Assembly: GCA_023241745.1 (NCBI GenBank) | Contig: JALQCY010000001.1 | Location: 620,001 to 684,000, forward strand | Length of the DNA stretch: 64,000 nucleotides | Reading direction: 5' to 3' | Source: Isoptericola peretonis | Lineage (GTDB): Bacteria > Actinomycetota > Actinomycetes > Actinomycetales > Cellulomonadaceae | Part shown: piece by piece, positions 1-8,583 of the stretch | How the letters are laid out: the number at the start of each line of letters is the position of its first letter | How positions within the stretch are numbered: the first letter of the stretch is position 1 | Made by a program: the position numbers and the translations under genes | Notes under the pieces: generated by a model | What the model was told of the DNA's origin: nothing | Database searches by the model: none | What the model saw: the letters and a program-made list of their open reading frames with translations, nothing else

Positions 1-969
1 CGCGCCGGCCGTCTCCTCGAGCCGGCGCAGGCACTGCTCCACGATCCGCAGCGACTGGTAGCACTCCTCGAGGCGCAGCACGACGCGGGAGTAGCAGTCG
101 GCCGCCGTGTCCGTCGGGACGTCGAAGTCGTACGTCTCGTAGCCGGAGTACGGGAACGCCTTGCGCACGTCGTAGGGCAGGCCCGTGGACCGGAGCACCG
201 GCCCCGTCACGCCGAGCGCCATGCAGCCGGCCAGGTTGAGCACGCCGACGTCGGTGAGGCGCGCCTTGAAGATCGGGTTGGCGAGCATGAGGTCGCCGAG
301 CTGGCCGAGGTACTGACGGATCTTCGGCAGGGCGGCCCGCACCTGGTCCTCGAAGCCCTCGGGCACGTCCTGGGCGACGCCGCCGGGCCGCACGTACGCG
401 TGGTTCATCCGCAGCCCGGTGACCGCCTCGAACAGGCGCAGGATCTCCTCGCGGGCCGTGAACCCGATGGTCATGACCGTCGTCGCGCCCATCTCGTTGC
501 CGCCGGTGCCGAGGCACACGAGGTGGGAGGCCACGCGGTTGAGCTCCATCATGAGCACCCGGATGATCGACGCGCGCTCGGGCACGTCGTCCGTGACGCC
601 CAGCAGCTTCTCCGTGGCCAGGCAGTACGCCGTCTCCTGGAAGAACGGCGCCAGGTAGTCCATCCGGGTGCAGAACGTGGTGCCCTGCGTCCAGGTGCGG
701 AACTCCATGTTCTTCTCGATGCCGGTGTGCAGGTAGCCGATGCCGCAGCGGGCCTCGGTGACCGTCTCGCCGTCGATCTCGAGCATGAGTCGCAGCACCC
801 CGTGCGTGGACGGGTGCTGCGGGCCCATGTTGACGACGATGCGCTCCTCGCCCACGGCCTCGCGGGCGATCTCGTCCCAGTCGCCGCCCGACGCCTCGAA
901 GCCCGGGATCCCCGGGTCGAACTCGTCGTCGGTCGGCGGTCGTGTCGCGGAATAGGTGGCGGAGCTCAT
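1..969 (-). CDS. nuoD: NADH-quinone oxidoreductase subunit D (partial, C-terminus outside window)
   Basis: Carries the first 323 codons of NuoD, the 49-kDa-type subunit of the complex I peripheral arm that helps form the quinone-binding site. The family hallmark [12 protein letters not shown] lies at residues 48-59, followed by the expected [12 protein letters not shown] and LNRVASHL segments. The ATG overlaps the nuoC stop codon as ATGA, so translation is probably coupled. The reading frame stays open to base 1, so the stop and the rest of the nuo operon lie to the left of the window. The first ~45 residues are a non-conserved acidic extension common in actinobacterial NuoD. Identification is secure. 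Confidence 0.97.
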   Translation of the reverse strand, partial: MSSATYSATRPPTDDEFDPGIPGFEASGGDWDEIAREAVGEERIVVNMGPQHPSTHGVLRLMLEIDGETVTEARCGIGYLHTGIEKNMEFRTWTQGTTFCTRMDYLAPFFQETAYCLATEKLLGVTDDVPERASIIRVLMMELNRVASHLVCLGTGGNEMGATTVMTIGFTAREEILRLFEAVTGLRMNHAYVRPGGVAQDVPEGFEDQVRAALPKIRQYLGQLGDLMLANPIFKARLTDVGVLNLAGCMALGVTGPVLRSTGLPYDVRKAFPYSGYETYDFDVPTDTAADCYSRVVLRLEECYQSLRIVEQCLRRLEETAGA

Positions 970-1781
970 GCGTACGACCTCCTCGTGTCCGGCGGCGGCA
1001 CCGTGGCGCCCTTGTACTCCACGGGGATGCCGCCCAGCGGGTAGTCCTTGCGCTGCGGGTGGCCCGGCCAGTCGTCCGGCATCTCGATGCGCGCCAGGCC
1101 GGGGTGGCCGTCGAAGACGATCCCGAAGAAGTCCCAGGTCTCGCGCTCGTGCCAGTCGTTGGTGGGGTACAGCGAGGTGGTCGAGGGCAGGTGGGGGTCG
1201 GCGTCGGGCACCGCCACCTCGAGCCGCAGCCGACGCCCGTGCGTCACCGACGTCAGGTGGTAGACGGCGTGCAGCTCGCGCCCGGCGTCCTGCGGGTAGT
1301 GCACCCCCGAGACGCCGAGGCTGAGCTCGAAGCGCAGGTCCTGGTCGTCGCGGAGCGCCCGGCAGACCGCCACCAGGTGCTCGCGCGCCACGTGCAGCGT
1401 TAGCTCGGCGTGCGGGTTCGGCCCGTCGCCCTGGGGATCGGCCTGCGGGTCCACGACCACCCGCTCGACCGCGTCGTCGAACGCGACGCCCGCCGCCGCG
1501 AGCACCTCGGCGAGCACGTCGACCGCCTCGTCGAACCAGCCGCCGTACGGGCGCGTCGCGGCGCCCGGCAACGCGACCGGCTGCACCAGCCCGCCGTACC
1601 CCGAGGTGTCGCCGGAGCCGTGCACGCCGAACATGCCGCGGCGCACCTCCACGATCTCGGGCCCACGACCTCCGGGTCCGGCGTGCTCGCTCCCGGAGAC
1701 CAGCTCGCCGGAGCGCGGACCGAGGACCTCCTCCGGCTGCGGCACCGGCGTGCCGGCGCCGCCCGTCGTCCCGCCCGTCAT
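966..1781 (-). CDS. nuoC: NADH-quinone oxidoreductase subunit C
   Basis: 271-residue NuoC (30-kDa subunit), part of the peripheral arm of complex I. The conserved block [12 protein letters not shown] followed by [20 protein letters not shown] and RKDYPLGG near the C-terminus is diagnostic. The open frame continues far upstream, but the ATG at 1781 is chosen because it overlaps the nuoB stop as ATGA and starts just before the first plausible NuoC residues. The N-terminal ~90 residues are Gly/Pro-rich and poorly conserved, usual in actinobacteria. Coupled at both ends to nuoB and nuoD. Confidence 0.96.
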   Translation of the reverse strand: MTGGTTGGAGTPVPQPEEVLGPRSGELVSGSEHAGPGGRGPEIVEVRRGMFGVHGSGDTSGYGGLVQPVALPGAATRPYGGWFDEAVDVLAEVLAAAGVAFDDAVERVVVDPQADPQGDGPNPHAELTLHVAREHLVAVCRALRDDQDLRFELSLGVSGVHYPQDAGRELHAVYHLTSVTHGRRLRLEVAVPDADPHLPSTTSLYPTNDWHERETWDFFGIVFDGHPGLARIEMPDDWPGHPQRKDYPLGGIPVEYKGATVPPPDTRRSYA

Positions 1782-2329
1782 CGCAGCAGCCCCTTGAGCT
1801 CGAACGTGGGCGTGGCCTCGAGCGCCGCCGCCTCCGCGGCCGCCGCCGCCTCCCTGCGGTTGACGCCCAGCGGCGCGTCCTGGATCTGCTGGTGCAGCGC
1901 CAAGATGGCGTTGATGAGCATCTCCGGGCGCGGCGGGCAGCCCGGCAGGTAGATGTCGACGGGCACGATGTGGTCGACGCCCTGCACGATCGCGTAGTTG
2001 TTGAACATGCCGCCGCTGGACGCGCAGACACCCATGGACAGCACCCACTTGGGCTCGCTCATCTGGTCGTACACCTGCCGCACGACGGGGGCCATCTTCT
2101 GGCTCACCCGCCCCGCGACGATCATGAGGTCTGCCTGCCGCGGCGACGCCCGGAAGACCTCCATGCCGAACCGCGACAGGTCGAACCGCGACGCGCCGGC
2201 CGCCATCATCTCGATGGCGCAGCACGCCAGTCCGAACGTCACCGGCCACACGGACGCCTTGCGCAGGTAGCCAGCCAGGTCCTCGATCGTCGTCAGCAGG
2301 AAGCCCGACGGAGCCTCTTCCAGGCCCAT
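1778..2329 (-). CDS. nuoB: NADH-quinone oxidoreductase subunit B
   Basis: 183-residue NuoB (PSST) carrying 4Fe-4S cluster N2, the last iron-sulfur centre before quinone. The four ligand cysteines are visible: the CC pair at 36-37, C102 in GVCASSGG and C131 in LPGCPPRPE. The start [10 protein letters not shown] matches the family start and has a strong purine-rich Shine-Dalgarno stretch (GAGGGGAGGG) just upstream, so an in-frame ATG seven codons earlier was rejected. A 127-base spacer containing a decamer tandem repeat and a hairpin separates it from nuoA, unlike the tightly overlapped nuoB-C-D junctions. Confidence 0.97.
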   Translation of the reverse strand: MGLEEAPSGFLLTTIEDLAGYLRKASVWPVTFGLACCAIEMMAAGASRFDLSRFGMEVFRASPRQADLMIVAGRVSQKMAPVVRQVYDQMSEPKWVLSMGVCASSGGMFNNYAIVQGVDHIVPVDIYLPGCPPRPEMLINAILALHQQIQDAPLGVNRREAAAAAEAAALEATPTFELKGLLR

Positions 2330-2456
2330 GAACCCTCCCCTCGTGAGCATCGGTGCCGGATCTCTCGGCGCCGATGCCGTCCGTTGTGCCGTGTCGTGCG
2401 TGGGTCGTGCTGTGCCGTGCTGTGTCGTGCTGTGTCGTCCTGTCGTGCGCCCGGGC

Positions 2457-2819
2457 CTAGACCCAGGTGAGGCCGCCGCGCCGCCACTCGTAGACGAAGG
2501 GCACGGTGATGAGGGCGAGGAACGTCAGCATCGCGACCAGGCCGAAGCCGGCGAGCGCCGCGAAGTCCACCGCCCAGGGGTAGAGGAAGACCACCTCGAT
2601 GTCGAAGACGATGAACGTCATCGCGACCAGGTAGTACTTGACGGGCAGCCGGCCGCCGCCCACGGCGTGCGGCGTCGGCTCGATGCCGCACTCGTAGGCG
2701 TCGAGCTTGGCCCGGTTGTAGCGCCTGGGCCCGATGACGGCGCTCGCCGCCACACCGCCCACGGCCAGCACCAGCGCCACGCCCATGAGCATGAGGACCG
2801 GCACGTACGGGTTGGTCAT
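2457..2819 (-). CDS. nuoA: NADH-quinone oxidoreductase subunit A
   Basis: 120-residue membrane subunit NuoA of complex I. Three hydrophobic segments are seen (about residues 5-28, 58-80, 88-110) with the family motif YECGIEP in the loop after the first helix and [15 protein letters not shown] in the second. The ATG at 2819 overlaps the stop of a tiny upstream reading frame as ATGA and has GGGGGTGG upstream. First canonical nuo gene of the operon, placed behind the menaquinone reductase-like gene. Confidence 0.96.
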   Translation of the reverse strand: MTNPYVPVLMLMGVALVLAVGGVAASAVIGPRRYNRAKLDAYECGIEPTPHAVGGGRLPVKYYLVAMTFIVFDIEVVFLYPWAVDFAALAGFGLVAMLTFLALITVPFVYEWRRGGLTWV

Positions 2820-2899
2820 CGGGCCACCCCCGTCCGCGCTCGCGCGCCCTGCTCCACCTCGTGCATCTCGACCACTCCCTTGTGCTCGTCTGCGCTCAT
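2816..2899 (-). CDS. Putative 27-codon linker ORF between the reductase gene and nuoA
   Basis: A 27-codon frame starting MSADEHKGVVEMHEVEQ exactly fills the gap between the quinone-reductase gene and nuoA. Its ATG overlaps the upstream stop as ATGA and its own TGA overlaps the nuoA start as ATGA. The product would be hydrophilic, acidic at the start and basic at the end, with no recognisable domain. It may be a genuine small protein or only a coupling device that carries ribosomes into nuoA. Only the double ATGA junction supports it. Confidence 0.4.
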   Translation of the reverse strand: MSADEHKGVVEMHEVEQGARARTGVAR

Positions 2900-4221
2900 G
2901 CCGCCGGGACCACCCTGGTGAGCCCCGCGATGACCCGGTCCACCCAGTCACCGCCGCGCGGCTCGTAGCAGTCGGACAGCAGCTTGAGCACGAACCGCAT
3001 GACCACCGGCCGCGGCAGCCCGTGCCGCACGCAGATCCGCATGATCTGCGGGTGCTCGATGAGCCGCACGAACCAGCGGCCCAACGTGTAGTAGCCGCCC
3101 AGGTCGGCCCGCATCCGGTCCGCGTAGGAGCCGAGCGTCCGCTCCCGGGCGTCGTCCGTGGCGCGGGTCCGGGCCTGCGCGATCGCGTCGGCCGCGACCC
3201 GGCCCGCCTGCAGGGCGTAGGCGATGCCTTCCCCGTTGAACGGGCTGACCATCCCCGCCGCGTCGCCCACCAGCACCGCGCCGTCGGCGTACAGCGGGCT
3301 GCGGTTGAAGCCCATGGGCAGGGCCGCGCCCCGCACCGGGCCCACCTGGTTCTCGGCGGTGAAGCCCCACTCGGGCGGGGTGTTGCGCAGCCAGGCCTGG
3401 AGCATGGCGCGGTAGTCGTGACCCGTCGCCGACTGCCGGGCGGGCGTAGAGCTCACGGCGCCGAGACCCACGTTGGCCGTGCCGTCGCCGAGCGCGAAGA
3501 TCCACCCGTAGCCCGGCAGCAGGTTGGACGCGCCGGACGCCCCGTCCCAGAGCTCGAGGTGCGACTCCATCCACGCGTCCTCGTGCCGCGACGTGGCTCC
3601 GTCGTCCGAGGAGGTGCGGAAGTAGGTGCGCACGGCGGTGCCCAGCGGGCGGTCGTCACGCCGCGTGTTCCCGAGCGCCGTCGCGAAGCGGGAGGAGACG
3701 CCGTCGGCCGCGACCACCACCGGTGCCCGGTAGACGGTCTCGGCACCGTCGGCGCGACCCTGGGCGTCCAGGGCCTGGGCCCGGACCCCGACGACGCGGC
3801 CGTCGCGCTCGTCGAGCAGCGGGCGGGTCACCTTGGTGCGCTCGAGCAGCTTGGCGCCGCTGGCCTGCGCGTGCTGGGCGAGCCGGTGGTCGAGCGACAT
3901 CCGGGAGCGGGCCATGCCGTAGCCCGGGAAGGAGTCGAGGTCGGGCCAGGGCAGCTCCCACGACCGGGCGCCGGCGACCACGCGCAGGCCCTCGTTGCGG
4001 ATCCAGCCGTCCTCCTGACGGGTGCCGACGCCCATGCGGGCCAGCTCGCCGACCGCGCGGGGCGTCAGGCCGTCGCCGCACACCTTGTCGCGGGGGAAGG
4101 ACGCCTTGTCGAGCAGGAGCACGTCGAGGCCGGCGGAGGCGCACCAGTGGGCCGTGGAGGAACCGGCCGGGCCGGCACCCACGACGATGACGTCGGCGTC
4201 GTCCCGACCACCTGAACGCAC
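2896..4221 (-). CDS. Geranylgeranyl reductase-family FAD oxidoreductase, probable menaquinone reductase (MenJ-like)
   Basis: 441-residue flavoprotein of the geranylgeranyl-reductase family. A Rossmann GxGxxG motif lies at residues 15-20, the PRDKVCGDGLTP signature follows near residue 45, and the second FAD motif (LVGDAAGMVSPFNGEGI) is near residue 330. In mycobacteria the related MenJ saturates one isoprene unit of menaquinone; placement directly before nuo and near men genes supports the same role here, although chlorophyll- or archaeal-lipid-type reductases share the fold. The GTG start has GGAGCGAGGTGA upstream. It heads the complex I operon behind a CRP/GlxR-like operator. Confidence 0.85.
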   Translation of the reverse strand: MRSGGRDDADVIVVGAGPAGSSTAHWCASAGLDVLLLDKASFPRDKVCGDGLTPRAVGELARMGVGTRQEDGWIRNEGLRVVAGARSWELPWPDLDSFPGYGMARSRMSLDHRLAQHAQASGAKLLERTKVTRPLLDERDGRVVGVRAQALDAQGRADGAETVYRAPVVVAADGVSSRFATALGNTRRDDRPLGTAVRTYFRTSSDDGATSRHEDAWMESHLELWDGASGASNLLPGYGWIFALGDGTANVGLGAVSSTPARQSATGHDYRAMLQAWLRNTPPEWGFTAENQVGPVRGAALPMGFNRSPLYADGAVLVGDAAGMVSPFNGEGIAYALQAGRVAADAIAQARTRATDDARERTLGSYADRMRADLGGYYTLGRWFVRLIEHPQIMRICVRHGLPRPVVMRFVLKLLSDCYEPRGGDWVDRVIAGLTRVVPAA

Positions 4222-4269
4222 GTGCTCACCTCGCTCCTGGAGCGCCCCGGCGACGGTGCCGGAGTCGAT

Positions 4270-4287
4270 TTGTGAACCCCATCACAA
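4270..4287. promoter_or_regulatory. CRP/GlxR-type operator upstream of the reductase-nuo operon
   Basis: TTGTGA-N6-TCACAA is a perfect inverted repeat with the TGTGA-N6-TCACA layout of CRP/GlxR sites. It lies 49 bp before the GTG of the leftward reductase-nuo operon. Regulation by a CRP-family protein is inferred from the match; the regulator is not in the window. Confidence 0.7.
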
Positions 4288-4327
4288 CTCTTGCCAGCAC
4301 TCTAGCCACGTTCGGGCGGCGCTGTGT

Positions 4328-4345
4328 AGGAAGGTAAGCCTTCCT
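4328..4345. promoter_or_regulatory. Perfect 7-bp inverted repeat, possible repressor operator
   Basis: AGGAAGG-TAAG-CCTTCCT is a perfect palindrome in the divergent region between the nuo operon and ytxH. Its half-site loosely resembles DtxR/IdeR iron boxes (AGGTTAG), but the match is weak. Function unknown. Confidence 0.35.
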
Positions 4346-4441
4346 TCCTCGCCGGGCCCCGAGAACCGTACGTCCCCGCAGGTCCGGCAGGGTGGCGCCC
4401 TCGGCATGTCGCAGGGTGCGTGCGCCGCCCGACGTGCCTAC

Positions 4442-4457
4442 GGTCGTGCGCACGACC
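4442..4457. promoter_or_regulatory. 16-bp palindrome overlapping a candidate ytxH -10 element
   Basis: GGTCGTGCGCACGACC is a perfect 16-bp palindrome. The hexamer TACGGT at 4439-4444 fits the actinobacterial -10 consensus TANNNT and overlaps the palindrome, about 57 bp before the ytxH ATG, a position suited to repressor binding. Confidence 0.4.
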
Positions 4458-4500
4458 TACGACCACGACCGCCAGGCACCACCCTGAGGAGGCATGACAT

Positions 4501-4716
4501 ATGAAGGCAGGACCGGCATTCGTCGTCGGTGCGGCGCTCGGCTACCTGTTCGGCACCGAGAAGGGCCGGCAGCAGCTCGACAAGGCCAAGGGCTGGGCGA
4601 CCGAGACCTGGAACGACCCGCGCGTCCAGGCCAAGGTCTCCGACGTCACCAGCAGCGTGACGGAGTTCGCGAAGGAGCAGGGCAGCGCGCTCAAGGACCG
4701 CACCGCCGGCAGCTGA
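4501..4716 (+). CDS. YtxH-domain small membrane-associated protein
   Basis: 71 residues: a short hydrophobic N-terminus (FVVGAALGYLFGTEKGR) followed by an amphipathic, Lys/Glu-rich helix, the pattern of YtxH/general-stress proteins. GAGGAGG precedes the ATG with 8 nt spacing. Homologues are associated with envelope stress but have no defined biochemical role. It stands alone and ends at a very long palindromic terminator facing the MFS gene. Confidence 0.75.
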   Translation: MKAGPAFVVGAALGYLFGTEKGRQQLDKAKGWATETWNDPRVQAKVSDVTSSVTEFAKEQGSALKDRTAGS

Positions 4717-4727
4717 CGGCGATCACC

Positions 4728-4787
4728 TCGGCACGGGATGGATCTGTTCGGCACGTGACCGTGCCGAACAGATCCATCCCGTGCCGA
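4728..4787. terminator. 28-bp perfect palindrome (bidirectional terminator, type A)
   Basis: Two perfectly complementary 28-nt arms (4728-4755 and 4760-4787) flank a 4-nt loop between convergent ytxH and the MFS gene. Each arm begins and ends with the same word TCGGCACG. There is no U-tract. It probably stops both convergent transcripts. Confidence 0.8.
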
Positions 4788-4801
4788 ACAGAAGCACCGG
4801 C

Positions 4802-6133
4802 TCAGCGCGGGGCGGCGGCCTCCGCGTCGTCGAGGTCGGCGCCGTAGCGCTCCCGCTCGATCTCCTTGAGGCTCTTGCCGGCGGTGTCGGGCGTCCACAC
4901 GACGCCGATGACGAGCGACGCCACGAGGAGGGCCACCATGATCCCGCCGACGAAGGGCACGCCCTGCTCGGCGAGCATCGTCGGGAACAGGTAGCTCAGC
5001 AGGCCCACGGCGATACGGGCGACGAAGAACAGCACGCCCTGCGCCGAGGCGCGGTACGCGGTGGCGAACAGCTCGGCGGTCCAGAGCGCGTAGAAGGCCT
5101 GGGCGCCGATGCCGGCCGACACGCCCCACAGGACCGCGTACGCGACCAGCAGGGGCATGGAGACGTGCGGCACGAAGGCGAGGATCATCCACGCCGCCAC
5201 GGCCATCACCGCGCCGATGCCGTACAGCAGGCGCCGGCTGACCCGGTCGCCGTACTTCATGAAGCCCCAGAAGGTGGCGGCGGAGGTCAGGCCCCAGACC
5301 AGCACCTGGAGCAGGTTCTGCGCGACGGCGCTCTCGACGCCCGCCGTGGCGTAGACGCGGGGCATGAAGATGCCCGCCTGCCCGGCCACGGTGTTCCACA
5401 GGGCGTACACGCCGACGAGGAACAGCAGCGCCTTGACGTTCTGCGGGTGCGAGACCAGCTCCTTGAACCCGCGCCGGCGCCGGCCGAGGGCCACCTGCTT
5501 GGCGTTGGACTCCGTCCACACGTCGGACTCGGCGAGCCCCCGGCGCACCCACCAGGTGACGAACGCGATGACGAACAGGTGGGCGAAGATGATGCGGCTG
5601 CCGAGCAGGCCGAGCGGCACGAGCGCCGTCGCGAGCACGAAGCCCACGAACGGCCCGAGCGACCAGGCGAGCTGCGCCGTCCCGACGTGCCTGGCCCGCT
5701 GGTCGTCCGGCGCCTCCTCGGCGATGTAGGTCCACGCGACCGGGACGCCCGCGCCGACCGCGATGCCGGTGAGCACGATGCCGACGAAGAGCATCCACGG
5801 CGCGCCGGCGAAGACGATGAACGCCGTGCCGAGCATGTACAGCAGCAGGTCGTAGGTGTAGATGAACTTGCGGCCGTACCGGTCGCCCAGGGGCCCGCCG
5901 ACCATGGCGCCGACCGCGGCGCCGAACGCGTTGGCGCTGAGGGCGGCCGCCAGGCCGACGGCGAGGTTGCTGAGCCCGAAGTGCTCCTGCCAGAGCGTGA
6001 GGCTCGTGGCGAGCGCGATGATCGAGCCCGCCTCGATGTAGTTGGACATCGCGACCGCGACGGTCGCCCGGTAGCCGTGGAGACGGGCTCCGCCGCCCGT
6101 CGTCGGGCGCGCTGCGCCGTGTGGTGTCGTCAT
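4802..6133 (-). CDS. MFS transporter, sugar porter type
   Basis: 443-residue major facilitator with about 12 hydrophobic segments. The motif GDRYGRK between helices 2 and 3 and the C-terminal PDTAGKSLKEIE (family PETKG-like ending) place it in the sugar-porter branch, where inositol and hexose carriers are found. GGGAAGG lies upstream of the ATG. A LacI-type operator sits about 45 bp before the start, so expression is probably induced by a carbohydrate; no LacI gene is present in the window. Substrate cannot be fixed from sequence. Confidence 0.88.
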   Translation of the reverse strand: MTTPHGAARPTTGGGARLHGYRATVAVAMSNYIEAGSIIALATSLTLWQEHFGLSNLAVGLAAALSANAFGAAVGAMVGGPLGDRYGRKFIYTYDLLLYMLGTAFIVFAGAPWMLFVGIVLTGIAVGAGVPVAWTYIAEEAPDDQRARHVGTAQLAWSLGPFVGFVLATALVPLGLLGSRIIFAHLFVIAFVTWWVRRGLAESDVWTESNAKQVALGRRRRGFKELVSHPQNVKALLFLVGVYALWNTVAGQAGIFMPRVYATAGVESAVAQNLLQVLVWGLTSAATFWGFMKYGDRVSRRLLYGIGAVMAVAAWMILAFVPHVSMPLLVAYAVLWGVSAGIGAQAFYALWTAELFATAYRASAQGVLFFVARIAVGLLSYLFPTMLAEQGVPFVGGIMVALLVASLVIGVVWTPDTAGKSLKEIERERYGADLDDAEAAAPR

Positions 6134-6178
6134 CGACCGTGCCTTCCCTGCGTACGTCGTCGTGCCGAACGTCGTCGT

Positions 6179-6202
6179 TGAATCGTTTCAGGATCGAAAC
6201 GA
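6179..6202. promoter_or_regulatory. LacI-family operator region for the MFS gene
   Basis: TGAATCGTTTCA (6179-6190) matches the LacI-family consensus TGAAACGTTTCA, and TCGTTTC...GAAACGA (6183-6202) forms an overlapping perfect inverted repeat. The site is 46 bp upstream of the MFS start codon. Confidence 0.6.
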
Positions 6203-6261
6203 CGATACGACGGCGCTCCTCCGGGCGTCAAAGCCCGAGGTCGGGACGGTCGGCGCGGGCG

Positions 6262-6966
6262 TCAGGCGGGGCGCACGGCCCGGTGGAGCGCGACGACACC
6301 ACCGGTGAGGTTGCGGTACGACACCCGGTGCCACCCGGCGTCGAGCAGCAGCCGTCCGAGCGCCGCCTGGTCGGGCCACGAGCGGATCGACTCCGCGAGG
6401 TAGTCGTACGAGCCCCGGTCGCGCGTCACCGCGCCCGCCACCACGGGCAGCGCGCGCATCAGGTACTCCAGGTACACGGTGCGGAACGGCACCCACGTCG
6501 GGGTGGAGAACTCGCAGACGACGACCCGGCCGCCCGGCCGCACCACCCGCAGCATCTCGCGCAGCGCCGCCTCGGTGTCCACCACGTTGCGCAGGCCGAA
6601 GCTGATCGTCACGGCGTCGAACGCGCCGTCGGCGAACGGCAGCCGGGTGGCGTCGCCGGCGACGAACGACAGGTCCGGGCGGCGCTCCTTGCCGACGGCG
6701 AGCATGCCGAGGCTGAAGTCGGACGGCACGACCAGCGCGCCGTCCGCGGCGAACGGCTCGCTGGACGTGCCGGTCCCGGCCGCGAGGTCGAGCACCCGCT
6801 CGCCCGGCACGGCTGCGACGGCGTCGACCACGGCACGGCGCCAGCGGCGGTCCTGACCCAGGGACACGAGGTCGTTGACGAGGTCGTAGCGCCGGGCGAT
6901 CCCGTCGAACATCGACGCGACCTCGGCAGGATCCTTCTCCAGGCTGGCGCGGGACATGGACGTCAT
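6262..6966 (-). CDS. menG: Demethylmenaquinone methyltransferase
   Basis: 234-residue SAM-dependent methyltransferase of the UbiE/MenG family, performing the last C-methylation that makes menaquinone. Seen: [25 protein letters not shown] near the N-terminus, the SAM-binding LDLAAGTGT, and ISFGLRNV with the C-terminal [11 protein letters not shown] ending. ATG at 6966 was chosen; another in-frame ATG at 6957 and a GTG at 6978 are possible and no strong ribosome site decides between them. It diverges from the deaminase gene. Confidence 0.95.
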   Translation of the reverse strand: MTSMSRASLEKDPAEVASMFDGIARRYDLVNDLVSLGQDRRWRRAVVDAVAAVPGERVLDLAAGTGTSSEPFAADGALVVPSDFSLGMLAVGKERRPDLSFVAGDATRLPFADGAFDAVTISFGLRNVVDTEAALREMLRVVRPGGRVVVCEFSTPTWVPFRTVYLEYLMRALPVVAGAVTRDRGSYDYLAESIRSWPDQAALGRLLLDAGWHRVSYRNLTGGVVALHRAVRPA

Positions 6967-6991
6967 GGTCGCACGCACCGTCGACGCGCCG

Positions 6992-7021
6992 TTGACTCAC
7001 CGAGCGGGCCTCGCCTACCGT
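6992..7021 (+). promoter_or_regulatory. Sigma-A-type promoter for the deaminase-permease pair
   Basis: TTGACT (6992-6997), an 18-nt spacer and TACCGT (7016-7021) match the actinobacterial housekeeping promoter. A small hairpin (CCGTCCT-N5-AGGACGG, 7018-7036) begins at the -10. The deaminase start is about 108 bp downstream. Confidence 0.55.
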
Positions 7022-7128
7022 CCTTCGCGAGGACGGCACGGTGCCGTGGCTCCCTGGATCGGCAGACAGGCCCACTGAGCCGGCGCGACGCGGCGCCGCT
7101 GCCCGGGCGTCGCCGTCAGGAGGCACCG

Positions 7129-8487
7129 ATGAGCACCTGGATCAAGGACCCGCTGGCCGTCTTCACCGCCGACGACGCACCCGACGCGCCGGACGCGCGT
7201 GGCGGCGTCGTCGTCACGGACGGCGTGATCACCGAGCTGGTCGCGGCCGGCGCGAGCCCCGCGACGCCCGTGGACGCCACGTTCGACGCGTCCGAGCACG
7301 TGGTCACGCCCGGCCTGATCAACACGCACCACCACTTCTACCAGACCCTCACGCGGGCCTGGGGGCCGGTCGCCGACGCCGAGCTGTTCCGCTGGCTGAC
7401 CACGCTGTACCCGGTGTGGGCGCGACTCACCCCGCGCGCCCACGAGCTCGCGACGAAGGTGGCGCTGACCGAGCTGCTGCTGTCCGGCTGCACCACCGCG
7501 GCCGACCACCACTACGTCTTCCCGGCCGGGATGGACGACGCGATCGACGTGCAGGTCGCGGCCGTCCGCGAGCTCGGCATGCGCGCCACGCTCACCCGCG
7601 GGTCGATGACGCTCGGCGTCGACGACGGCGGCCTCCCGCCCCAGTCGGTGGTGCAGGACCCCGACGTGATCCTGGCCGACTCCGAGCGGCTGATCGCCGC
7701 GTACCACGAGCGCGGGCCGGGGGCGCGGGTCCAGATCGCGCTGGCTCCCTGCTCGCCGTTCTCCGTGACGCCGGAGACCATGCGCGACACCGCCGAGCTG
7801 GCCGAGCGGCACGACGTGCGCCTGCACACCCACCTCGCCGAGACGATCGACGAGGAGGACTTCCTGCGCGAGCGCTTCGGCATGCGCACGGTCGACTACC
7901 TCGAGTCGGTGGGCTGGCTCACCGACCGCGCCTGGCTCGGCCACGGCATCCACTTCGACGACGCCGAGATCGCGCGGCTCGGCGCGGCCGGCACGGGCGT
8001 GGCGCACTGCCCGACGTCGAACATGCGGCTCGCGTCCGGCACCGCGCGGGTGCTGGAGCTCGAGGACGCCGGCGCGCCGGTCGGCCTGGGCGTGGACGGC
8101 TCCGCGTCCAACGACGCGTCGACGATGATGCCGGAGGCCCGCCAGGCCCTGTACCTGCAGCGCCTCAGGTACGGGGCGTCCGTGCCCGTCGTCCGGGCCC
8201 TCGGCTGGGCCACCCGCGGCTCGGCCCGCGTGCTGGGCCGCGACGACCTGGGCGTGCTCGCCGTCGGCAAGCAGGCCGACCTCGCGCTCTGGCGGCTCGA
8301 CGAGCCGCGGTTCTCGGGCGCGCACGACCCGGTCGCCGCCCTGCTGCTGTGCGGCGCCGACCGCGCCGACCGCGTCATGGTCGGCGGCGAGTGGCGCGTC
8401 GTCGACGGCGCGGTCGTCGGCCTCGACCTGCCGGCGCTGCTGGCCGAGCACCGGGAGGCGGCGCGCCGGCTCGTCCACGCCGGCTGA
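7129..8487 (+). CDS. 8-oxoguanine deaminase-like amidohydrolase
   Basis: 452-residue metal-dependent amidohydrolase of the AtzB/TrzN/8-oxoguanine deaminase group. Metal and catalytic residues are visible: H67-H69 in INTHHHF, H235 in HTHLAE, H272 in GHGIH and D323 in GVDGSASND, with the group motif CPTSNMRLASG. The neighbouring purine permease favours 8-oxoguanine (deaminated to urate) over triazine substrates. AGGAGGCACCG precedes the ATG. Specificity is inference; guanine or hydroxy-triazine deamination is the main alternative. Confidence 0.85.
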   Translation: MSTWIKDPLAVFTADDAPDAPDARGGVVVTDGVITELVAAGASPATPVDATFDASEHVVTPGLINTHHHFYQTLTRAWGPVADAELFRWLTTLYPVWARLTPRAHELATKVALTELLLSGCTTAADHHYVFPAGMDDAIDVQVAAVRELGMRATLTRGSMTLGVDDGGLPPQSVVQDPDVILADSERLIAAYHERGPGARVQIALAPCSPFSVTPETMRDTAELAERHDVRLHTHLAETIDEEDFLRERFGMRTVDYLESVGWLTDRAWLGHGIHFDDAEIARLGAAGTGVAHCPTSNMRLASGTARVLELEDAGAPVGLGVDGSASNDASTMMPEARQALYLQRLRYGASVPVVRALGWATRGSARVLGRDDLGVLAVGKQADLALWRLDEPRFSGAHDPVAALLLCGADRADRVMVGGEWRVVDGAVVGLDLPALLAEHREAARRLVHAG

Positions 8488-8531
8488 CGTCTGCCGCGGG
8501 GGTTGACACAGGTCACACTTGACGGTCGAAT

Positions 8532-8561
8532 AGCGGAAGGCTTCTTCCATACAGCGGAAGA
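8532..8561. promoter_or_regulatory. Operator-like half-site array before the NCS2 permease
   Basis: GGAAG-N4-CTTCC-N7-GGAAG gives three half-sites; the right pair forms TCTTCC-N7-GGAAGA (8543-8561). The TTCC-N7-GGAA geometry is like that of IclR-family operators. It lies between TTGACA at 8503-8508 and the AAGGAGGT ribosome site at 8571. Confidence 0.45.
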
Positions 8562-8583
8562 GTAGCGAACAAGGAGGTCCGCT

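Noticed and set aside
1782..2249. Longer nuoC start far upstream
   Set aside because: The extension lies over nuoB in another frame and has no NuoC similarity; the ATGA overlap with nuoB fixes the start.
2293..2691. Minus-strand frame across the nuoA-nuoB spacer
   Set aside because: It overlaps nuoA out of frame and covers the tandem repeat; no coding signal beyond GC bias.
4328..4345. Confident iron (DtxR/IdeR) box
   Set aside because: The palindrome is perfect but only loosely fits the iron-box half-site, so it is listed as an unassigned operator.
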